DNA of 64,000 bases, from assembly GCA_023974075.1 (NCBI GenBank), contig CM043797.1:35149639-35213638 (forward strand), written 5' to 3'. The position numbers were made by a program, and so were the translations under genes. Below, one piece after another: positions 56,554 through 64,000 of this stretch; the first letter of the stretch is position 1, and each line of letters opens with the position of its first letter. The DNA is from Chaenocephalus aceratus. Its lineage: Eukaryota > Chordata > Actinopteri > Perciformes > Channichthyidae. The notes under the pieces were generated by a model. The model worked only from the letters and a program-made list of their open reading frames with translations, did not search any database and was not told the origin of the DNA.

Positions 56554-59537
56554 ACACACACCAGGGTCTGAGTATTAAAAAGTAATGTCACCTGATTACT
56601 TTTGGATTACCTCAATATCAAATTCAAATAAATACAAGAGAAAATAAATATCAAAATGATGTGCATGTTGTATATTATCTACTAATAGCTCATATCTTTA
56701 ATCTACTACTTGATTCTTACAGTTGAAAACATATTGCACAACAAACAACACAATACTACCTCTTATCATCAAAACAATATGTTTTTGCTAACACTTTGAA
56801 TTTTAAAAGATTACATTTTGAGCTGACAATTTGAGTCGTCTCTGAGAAGAAGAACACGTCTTTGTAGCCAGTTAGATACAGCAGTTATACAGATTATCAA
56901 ATTGTGCTCTCTTACAATGCTTTTGAAGGAATAGTGATGCAACTGTGACATAAATGATCATCAGGATATAAATAAGATACATTGTTCAAAAATAACAGTT
57001 ACCGTTTAGAGAAGGGATTAATGAAAGCAGAGCTATCAGGCACTCGCCACATGTTTAAGTAACATTGTTTGGGCGCACAGCAAACATCATATACTCCTTA
57101 ATTGAAATGTAAACATCATCCTTTAATCCGTTTTTATAGAGGCTTTTCGTTTTTCAATAGTGAAGCTTCTGCAAATAACATGCGCCTTCTTTTATTTTCA
57201 GTTATTTTCTGTTTCGCTCAGCTCTTTCTTACAAACGATCACTATGCAACACCTAAGCAACTCCCACACTGTTAAAATCTGATTCCTCTCCTTTGTGATC
57301 CTCCAGGGAAAAGTGATTGAACCGCTGAAAGACTCCACAAAGACGAGGTCAGAGCGCGGGCCGAGAGCTGGGTCTGCCGGAGGAGATCGTCTGCCGACAC
57401 CCTTTCCCTGGCAAGTAACAAACGCTCGCAAAACAAAAGTGATAGTCACAATCGTAAACAAAGTGTTGGTGATGATATTTCTTTCACCGTCTCCGTTTTT
57501 TATATGCATCTTCCTTCCCCTTATTCAATCAGACAGACTCAAAACTGACTGTATTTGCTCAAAAGGGAACTTCCCTGTTGCTTTGCCTCACAGGTCCAGG
57601 TTGTCCATCCGAGTGATTGTGCCGAGGAGCCTTCATCTGTAAGGACTTTGCCGAACAAACAACATCCTCAAAATCATCACAGACCTTCTCGCGCAAGCAT
57701 CAAAAAGGTGAGAGCAGTACCGAACCGAATGAACAGTCATCTGAAATTCTGGCTTAGGGAAAAAACATCTTGTCACCGTAAATTTAAACAAGATATTATT
57801 TCTATTTCTTTTCTGCTATGTTAAATGACCAACACACAGACTTTTAAGAGGACGTAATCTTCTTATTTTCAGTTTCATATTTGTATTTAATGCCTCTGCT
57901 GTGACATGTTTCCATGCTTTAACTTCAAATTCTAACTTAAAGGGGACCTATCATGCAAAATGCACTTTTTTATGTCTTTATACTGTGTCCCCGGGCGTCG
58001 GGGAACTCACGCAGCGTCAGAAAATAAAACCCTCTCTCTTTTCCTCCGTACCCAAATCTCTAAAAACGGGCTAAAACGGCTGATCCAGATTTGCGTCCGA
58101 TATGACGTATAGCTGAATGTAGGCTGGCTTTACGCCCACGGCCCTATCAGAAACGTTGCTATCAGAAACAATGCCCGACTGCTTTGGACGTAATATGGTC
58201 GGTGTTTACATTAGCATCGCTACACTCAGAGCTAACCTGTACTTTTTATATTTGTATATATGAGACCTATGCTAATGCCTAGAAATAGCATGATAGGTGA
58301 CCTTTAACCAACTTAACAGTACAAGGAAGCTCTGCCAATATCCAACTGAGGAGCATTTGGCTTTTTGCTGGTTATTTATAAAGTAATGTGCAACCTCTGC
58401 TGGGTGGTTGGCCACATTGCACCAAACCCTACAAAGTATACCTGATGCCTTGTGGGCCTGTGTCCACATAGCACCTTTCCTGGTAGAAACACACGCTAGA
58501 GATGGCATCCTCCCAGCTGAATAGAAATAATATATCACTGCTGTTGTGTGGCTTAGCCCCCTTTGATTTATATCATCTGTTTGTGCTATTAATATTTGTG
58601 GATATTTTTTTTCACCTTTTTACAACAAATCGGAAAATTCTTGCTCTCACGCTCACGTTTTTCTGAATGAGCTTCATGATGATAAAGTACTACACTCACC
58701 AGCAGTTCCGGTTCATGTCCACTTGGCTGATTGCTACCACACAACCTTTTAAACATTTCAAATATTTTCTTTTGCCTGACTCCTAAACAAACAACAACTC
58801 CTAAACAGAAGTTACACTGGTTCAACAGGCTGCTCTAAACCTCCTCTCTCTCTCTCTCCGCCTCTCCTCTCTCTCTCCTCTCTCCTCTCTCTCTCTCTCT
58901 CTCGCTCTCCTCCTCTCTCTCTCCTCTCCTCTCCGCTCTCTCTCTCTCCCCTCCTCTCCCTCTCTCTCCTCTCTCTCTCTCCTCTCTCTCTCTCTGCAGC
59001 CTCACACCTTGCTGCAGAGAGTCAAGTCGTGCATATCAGACGAGGAGGAGGAGAAGCTCTTGCAGATCACCAGCCTTCATTCACTCAATGCCTTCCTGCT
59101 GCCCATCAAAACTGTCGGCGTCCAGGTAAACCAGTCGCACAATTAACTCATCAGTCAAACTTTTATTTTTCTGTTTTCTCTTCACTGCCAGGAAATACTT
59201 TTAAAACACGCATTTTACATTACATTTTTCAGGGGTGTAAGAAGTACTCGGATAGAAGTAAAAGTAGCCATAACAGTCAATCCTCTAATGTGAATAATGC
59301 CTCCAATAATGTGTGCCCCAAATGTTTTAGCCTTTTAGTCCAATTTTAAAGAGGACTGGCTGCCGTGACTGAAGTGAAAGATTTCAAAGTTATTTTCTTT
59401 AGGAGCTGTTGAGGGTTTAAATGTCTTTAGCAGTGCTGCTGGGGGAAACGGTATGTCCCTCTTTGTCTCGTTTTGTACCAACTATAACTTGGTGGTTAAC
59501 CACGAGCCACACACCACACACACACACACACACACAA

Positions 59538-59579
<42 letters not shown>

Positions 59580-62500
59580 CCTCAGTTTCTTTCTCTCTTT
59601 AACTAAACATGGAGGCATATGTTCAGGGTTGGGAGGGTTACTTTAAAAAATGTATTCTGTTACAGTTCATATTTATACGTTTAGATTCACAGAACAGCTT
59701 ACAGAGAAGAAATAAAATTCTGATACTTTTACAACAAACAATAAATGCTATTTTGTTTGTTTTTTACTAGCACTGCTGGTAAGCAAATACTGAAATGTAA
59801 CAGTAAGGTCTTTTTTTTTGTATGTAGTTGTAGAATAGAATTGGGGAGGGATGAGTCACACATGCAGAGCACACACAGTGAAATGTGTTCTCTGCATTAA
59901 CCCATCCTAGTACCAGGAGTCTAGTACTAGGAGCAGTGGGCAGCTATTGCACAGCGCCCGGGGAGCAATGGGAGTGAGGAGTGTCCGGTGCCTTGCTCAA
60001 GGGCACCACGGCAAGGCAGGAGGTGAACTGGGACCCCTCCAAGTAGCAGTCCACACTCCATATTTAGGTCTGGTCGGGGACTTGAACCGGGGACCCTACG
60101 GCTCACAGTCCAAGCCCCACTGACTGAGCCACTGCCGAATACAGTTACCTTTTCTGTATCCTTATTACTCATTACATATAATCTGTTACTCCCCAAAGCC
60201 TGAATATGCTCAAACTATTGTGGCACTTTTTAGTTTCCTCCTCTGATGTTGACTCATGTTAGTGACACATATAAAGTGCTTTGTATTTAAAAATAGCAAC
60301 AGAAACAACACTTTCCTGTGGTTACTTTTTACTGACCTTTATAGTGAAGAAATCATCATCATGACTATTTTCAGCAGCCAGCCAGAGTGACTGTGTGTTT
60401 CTGTGGGGGTGTGCGCTGCCACTTCCTGTTTTACATTTACCCTGAATCTGAAGTTGTGGGGCAGACGGGAGGCGGAGGACAAACACAGGCAGCCTTCACT
60501 GCCTGAGGGATTTATGGGAGTGAAAACAGACAGATTTCCTCTATTCATAGAAACATCACTTTTTATTTAGCAGACACTGAAAATATAAAAAAAAAAAACC
60601 ACGAGTAAAAAAAAAAAAGATAAAATAAGTCATTTTAATTAAAAGACACCTCACTGTTGGTCTATGTTTGACCTTTTTTAGTTAAATTAGTAATATATGA
60701 TTCAATTATAATAAATGCAAGCACCAGAGGATGTGATGGTTTACTGGGTTCATAAGTTAAACTGATTTAATCAAAAGCTCGGCCCAGGACCATTTAAAGC
60801 TTTAAAAACCAATACAAGTATTTTTTTGTATCAATCATGAAGCTCACAGGTAGTTAAAATCAGGATGCGCTCTCTCTTTCTTATGCTCATCTAACATTTG
60901 TTGAAGATTGATGTTCTCTTGTTTTATTTTATAACAACCCTTAGTTTTTACTTGAACTAATCAAAGTAACTGTGCTGTCCCAGGGTGACTGCCGGTCCTA
61001 CAGTTACGTGTGCGGCATCACGAGTAAAGAGTCTCCTCACTGGGAGTCTCTCCTGTTCCTGTCCAGACTCATCCCTCGCATGTGCCATAGCATCAACAGG
61101 TAATACACACTCCTCTGCTTTACCCTTCGTCCCTCCTCATCCTCATTACACACTGTTCTGTTAACAGCAGTCACACTCATCCGTTCCCTTTCGTCTCTCT
61201 CTTTTCACAGAGTTGTTTATGTGTTTGGGTCTCACGTGAAGGAGCCTCCCACAGACATCACCCCCACCTTCCTGACCACAGGCGTTCTGAGCACGCTCAG
61301 ACAGGCGGACTTTGTAGCTCACTCTATCCTCAGAGAGTCTGGTGAGTGTGTGTCCAAGTGGCTTTAGACTTTTAAATTGACCCTATGTTTTTGGAGCATT
61401 ACAGATTATTAGGAAGGATATATAATATTTGATAATTATGTCTGAGCTTCTTGAGTAAAAAGGATCCAACCACAGGAATATCTATCAATACAATGTCTCT
61501 AAAACCTTTCACTCCTTTTACCAAGCATGGTTTTATTAAGTTCACATCCAGAGTGGTGTACAAGTCTGCATACTTGCATCCTCATGGGGAACGTTTCCCT
61601 AGAAGCAGACCAGTTATCTGTTCTCTTGTCAAAAAGTTTTTTTGGGATACATTGGTATTTTCCTGACTGCCAATTTATGATATGATTAACATGGATTTAA
61701 AGATCTTCTGGATCATTGTGTCCACATTAGGTATTGGTCCGTATAGCATAACGTAAGACATTTTGCTTTCATTTCTTTGTGGATCCTACAATCCATCATA
61801 CAGATTATTATGCTTTTTGGGGTTCTCCCTTTCCTGTAGTGCAGTGACCATCAATCTGGCACGTCAGACATTCTCACCCGCTGTGGCGCTGGCGGAGTAA
61901 TTAGTGCGTTCGCCCCCCACTCACCAGCACCCCCCCCCCCCCCCCCCCCCCCCAACATAGTCCAACAGAGAGGCAGCACCTGCGGGACAGTAGCCTTCCC
62001 TCCCCTGACGAAGAAGTGATCCTTCGTTAGCGTGAAGGGTCTGCTCTATGCGCAGTAGCCCAGCTACGAGGCTCCGGCGACTTGACAGTACATGAGCGTG
62101 CTCCACTAAAATCGCTGGCCCCCGAAAGTGTCTCTAGGAATAATGTTGGCCCTTGGACAAATGTAGTTCCCTGCTGTAGTGTGTTCTAATGGCAGCATTA
62201 AAACTCTCCCCTCTGTTTGTCTTCTTTTCAAGGCTACTCCGGTAAGATCAGCCAGATGCCGATCATTTTGACCCCCCTGCACTTTGACCGTGACGCACAG
62301 CAGAAGCAGCCATCCTGCCGGCGCTCTGTGGTGATCCGCACCTTCATCACCAGCGACTTCATGACCGGCATCCCCGCCCTGCCCGGAAACCACATCCCAG
62401 AAGAGGTAAGCCAGGGTTTAACCCCCCCACTGGGTGTTCGGCTAGATTTGGAGCCATTATTTAAACTGTCGTGGACAGATTTCTGATCTGGCCTAATGGG

Positions 62501-63756
62501 CACAGACCCAGGGTCCTACTCACCTGTTGAGCTGCAGAGCCTCTGTTTAAAGTTACTGTTAATATTTATCGTTAAAAAGTCATAAATTGTAGCAAAGCGA
62601 TTTAAGAAGCAAAATGTCTATCAAAACAAGCAAACAAACAAACAAACAAACAAACAAACAAACAACCAGCCTCAATAGGCGCTTTCACACCGCAGTACTT
62701 TTCCCACAAAGGTTCATGAGAACTTAGTTCATGAGAACTCTTTAGTTCTCATGAACTAAGAGCAGATCGCGTTCACACCGGAATAAGTCCCTGAGGGAGG
62801 ATTAGGCAAATGAAACCGCTGACGTCACTTATTCTTCTTCTGCTTTGGGTTTACTGGCTGGCCGCAAACAACTTCATGGCGTATACTGCCACCCGAAGTC
62901 CCCGGAGTTGGGGACTGGGACTCCCAGCAGCTTCTACTGAAGCCTTTCCGAGTAAATCGCCAGAACGCCGACACCTCCTCATCCACCGCTCCCATGTTTT
63001 CTTTTGTGCTGCCATAAGTTAGTCTCTCTGCGTTTCGGCGCTGGGTGAATGCTAATGCTAATAATGCTAATGCGAGGTAGTGTTAATTTCGTTGACTAAA
63101 ACTATGACGAAATATGTTCGTCAACGACCTTTTTTTCCATGACGAAAACGAGACGATGACGAGACGGCACCGACGGCAGTAAACAATAACTGCAACAAAA
63201 TTATCACGCAATATCGTTGACGAAAAGTGACGAGACGAAAATGTAGTTTACTAAATAAAAACTATGCCAAAATCTTTCTTTACTTTCGTTGACGAAAAAT
63301 GAGGAGACGAAATATTATCAAAGATAACGTTACATTTCTAACTCATGGTCTAACTAACCTTATTTAACAGAAAATAAAATGGCAACAGGGCATGGGAGCA
63401 GTGGTCGCACTCGCGTTAACCGAATTACCCCCCCCCCCCCCCCAGCGCGAGTGAGTGATACATTGTGCACTCGACGGGTAATAATGGATTATGACGGAAA
63501 TTTTACAATCCTGTCCTTTTGACTGACAACGAAAAAGTCTAAAGCCACCACTGCTTGGGAGAAAGAAACGATGTGATATTTGGGCCCATTTTCGCTACAA
63601 TGAGGTGGAGAAAAAAAGCAAATGCATTGTTTTATCAGAAGGGAAGCAATGTGGCCATAACACAGGTAAAAACACCACAAACCTGACCAGACACTCTCTG
63701 CAAAGCTTCTTAATCATTCAACCTGTGTTTTTCATCAAATAAGGACGAGATATAAT

Positions 63757-63808
<52 letters not shown>

Positions 63809-64000
63809 GACAAATTATTGGTTTTGGCTAGACTAGTTTGGCTGAGATGTTCTATATAATCTGATGACTAAAAAAGACTCAACAGTTTTCATTGACAAAA
63901 AGTAGACTAAAATAATTAGTTTTCTTTGACTAAAATAAGACTAAAATGCTCAGACTTTTAGTTGACTAAATCTTGACTAAATAAAAGCAGGATGAAAGTG
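50921..64000 (+). CDS. gmps: GMP synthase (glutamine-hydrolysing), 3' end beyond window
   Basis: Cytosolic/nuclear enzyme converting XMP plus glutamine and ATP to GMP, the last step of de novo guanine nucleotide synthesis. Coding exons: 50921-50947, 52752-52923, 53039-53153, 53611-53709, 54521-54624, 54834-55027, 55514-55679, 56010-56161, 56331-56504, 57307-57410, 57594-57707, 59000-59125, 60984-61099, 61211-61341, 62233-62405. The last (sixteenth) exon is right of the window. The class I amidotransferase shows GICYGMQ (nucleophile Cys) and QFHPEV (His/Glu). The ATP-pyrophosphatase shows the P-loop [20 protein letters not shown] and [14 protein letters not shown]. The dimerisation domain shows [11 protein letters not shown] and [11 protein letters not shown]. 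Exons 2, 4, 10 and 11 each lose frame by 1-base indels (-1, +1, -2, -5), while the flanking protein match and exon phases demand an intact frame. All other exons are open. Confidence 0.95.
50948..52751. other. gmps intron 1
   Basis: 1.8 kb. The first part is rich in GCTAAC/GTTAGC motifs (51250-51560) and the rest is AT-rich. No coding or repeat boundary is recognised. Confidence 0.45.
52785..52795 (+). other. Apparent 1-base deletion in gmps exon 2
   Basis: The codons up to NGSCEG and those from [13 protein letters not shown] are both GMPS-like but in different frames. The G-run at 52790-52793 is one base short of what the frame needs. The exon is 172 nt where neighbour phases need 173. Confidence 0.85.
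53154..53610. other. gmps intron 3
   Basis: About 460 bp with regular splice sites. No repeat is recognised. Confidence 0.45.
53624..53629 (+). other. Apparent 1-base insertion in gmps exon 4
   Basis: MMNKVF lies in one frame and [15 protein letters not shown] in another. The T6 run at 53624-53629 is one base longer than the frame allows. The exon is 99 nt where neighbour phases need 98. Confidence 0.85.
53710..54520. other. gmps intron 4
   Basis: About 810 bp. A short family B end (TTAAAGAGGCCCTATTATTC) is at about 54183. A stretch CTGCTTTTCTTTATTTTCTC leads to AT-rich sequence. No gene. Confidence 0.45.
55028..55513. other. gmps intron 6
   Basis: About 490 bp with a regular GT-AG boundary. 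No repeat or conserved element is recognised. Confidence 0.45.
55800..55850 (-). repeat. SINE tail fragment in gmps intron 7
   Basis: TTTAGCAGATGCTTTTATCC is the inverse of the GGATAAAAGCATCTGCTAAA tail common to fish tRNA-SINEs. Only the tail is present. Confidence 0.65.
56504..56563 (+). repeat. (CA)n microsatellite abutting gmps exon 9 donor
   Basis: The donor GATGAG|GTAACACACACA continues straight into about 45 bp of CA repeat, so the 5' splice site forms the first bases of the microsatellite. Confidence 0.95.
56564..57306. other. gmps intron 9, remaining part
   Basis: AT-rich, with no recognised repeat or coding sequence. Confidence 0.45.
57307..57410 (+). other. gmps exon 10 with two apparent deletions and a GC donor
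   Basis: Frames switch after GKVIEPLKD and again after HKDEVRA, each consistent with one missing T (GACTCCAC and GCGCGGGC). The exon is 104 nt where phases need 106. The only donor that preserves the PFPG junction is CCCTG|GCAAGT, a GC-AG intron with otherwise strong consensus. Confidence 0.8.
57594..57707 (+). other. gmps exon 11 with five apparent 1-base deletions
   Basis: Encodes the segment after PFPG, including a VIC-AEEP-like block and ICKDF. Successive frame changes at about 57602, 57614, 57628, 57652 and 57702-57706 each correspond to a T or A run one base too short. The exon is 114 nt where phases need 119. The match to GMPS across all three frames is otherwise excellent, with no substitution load typical of a pseudogene. 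Confidence 0.8.
57937..58307. mobile_element. MITE with TTAA-flanked inverted ends
   Basis: It starts TTAAAGGGGACCTATCATGC and ends GCATGATAGGTGACCTTTAA, inverted repeats bounded by TTAA. TTAA duplications are typical of piggyBac-type elements, though the terminal sequence itself could supply them. 371 bp, non-coding, in intron 11 of gmps. Confidence 0.75.
58840..58998 (+). repeat. CT-rich microsatellite/polypyrimidine tract before gmps exon 12
   Basis: About 155 bp of almost pure C and T (CTCTCTCTCCTCTCCTC-type) ends in CTGCAG, the acceptor of exon 12. It is therefore an extraordinarily long polypyrimidine tract. Confidence 0.95.
59126..60983. other. gmps intron 12
   Basis: 1.86 kb, holding a (CA)n tract (about 59512-59578) and a SINE (59830-60145). 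The remainder is AT-rich with A-runs at about 60586-60620. Nothing coding. Confidence 0.5.
59830..60145 (-). repeat. tRNA-derived SINE with CCCTTGAGCAAGGCACC core
   Basis: Read on the minus strand: a tRNA-like head (GGCTCAGTCAGTGGGGCTTG; box B GGTTCAAGTCCC), then the conserved body GTGCCCTTGAGCAAGGCACC and GCTCCCCGGGCGCTG. It is typical of a widespread fish SINE. Confidence 0.85.
61342..62232. other. gmps intron 14
   Basis: 890 bp. It includes a run of about 24 C at 61930-61953 and a GC-rich segment at 61850-62130 that looks repeat-derived but is not identified. Confidence 0.45.
62624..62665 (+). repeat. (CAAA)n microsatellite
   Basis: Ten or so tandem CAAA units in the last gmps intron. 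Confidence 0.95.
62677..63075. mobile_element. MITE, family C, second copy
   Basis: CTTTCACACCGCAGTACTTT, CTGAGGGAGGATTAGGCAAA, GGGTTTACTGGCTGGCCGCA and CCCAGCAGCTTCTACTGAAG follow the order of the copy at 14868-15350. It contains a private hairpin at about 62729-62762 (CTTAGTTCATGAGAACT paired with AGTTCTCATGAACTAAG). Confidence 0.7.
63076..64000 (+). mobile_element. hAT-type element with BED-finger relic, truncated by window
   Basis: It begins AGTGTTAATTTCGTTGACTA, and GACTAAAA/GACGAAA motifs recur at both sides, ending beyond the window. At about 63563-63710 a frame reads [20 protein letters not shown] then [10 protein letters not shown]. These are the W-x-H-F opening, cysteine pair and N-L-x-R-H closing of a BED zinc finger, the DNA-binding domain of hAT transposases. 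The upstream frame is shifted. It also holds a C-run and a (TA)n tract at about 63761-63801. Confidence 0.65.

Noticed and set aside
52752..57707. gmps interpreted as a processed or decayed pseudogene
   Set aside because: Introns are intact, splice sites are conserved, substitutions are conservative, and the lesions are almost all homopolymer indels concentrated in four exons. Sequencing error explains this better.

Overview
The window is vertebrate nuclear DNA, almost certainly from a ray-finned (teleost) fish. Four multi-exon housekeeping genes with GT-AG introns can be assembled by conceptual splicing. Their proteins match vertebrate orthologues, and they sit in a dense background of fish-type transposons, tRNA-derived SINE tails and long microsatellites.

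Layout. (1) 953-1103, minus strand: first coding exon of tubd1 (delta-tubulin), which runs off the left edge. (2) 1104-9615: head-to-head spacer between tubd1 and rps6kb1, inflated by transposons. It holds two tRNA-Ile(AAT) genes in a duplicated block and two related terminal-inverted-repeat elements. (3) 9616-21388, plus strand: rps6kb1 (p70 S6 kinase 1), 15 coding exons, about 509 aa, with one apparent 1-base insertion in exon 3. (4) 24443-31807, minus strand: slc33a1 (acetyl-CoA transporter of the ER/Golgi), 8 coding exons, 550 aa, fully open. (5) 31850-50920: spacer rich in mobile DNA. It contains a zinc-finger relic, an inverted-LTR palindrome, a decayed Ty3/gypsy retrotransposon interrupted by a 2.8-kb element with terminal inverted repeats over 400 bp, and a 2.6-kb THAP-domain DNA transposon nested inside a MITE. 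(6) 50921 to the right edge, plus strand: gmps (GMP synthase), 15 of the expected 16 coding exons, with the last exon beyond the window. Exons 2, 4, 10 and 11 carry nine apparent 1-base indels, mostly in homopolymers.

The genes are not an operon. slc33a1/gmps and tubd1/rps6kb1 are two head-to-head pairs, found in human on 3q25 and 17q23 respectively and adjacent here. S6K1 acts in mTORC1 signalling, SLC33A1 in acetyl-CoA import into the ER lumen, GMPS in purine synthesis, and delta-tubulin in centriole structure.

I see no convincing new biological system. The most informative signals are the nested-transposon record (empty and filled sites, target duplications), the duplicated tRNA/promoter block, the THAP transposon with an unlisted opposite-strand small ORF, and the indel cluster in gmps that looks like assembly error.
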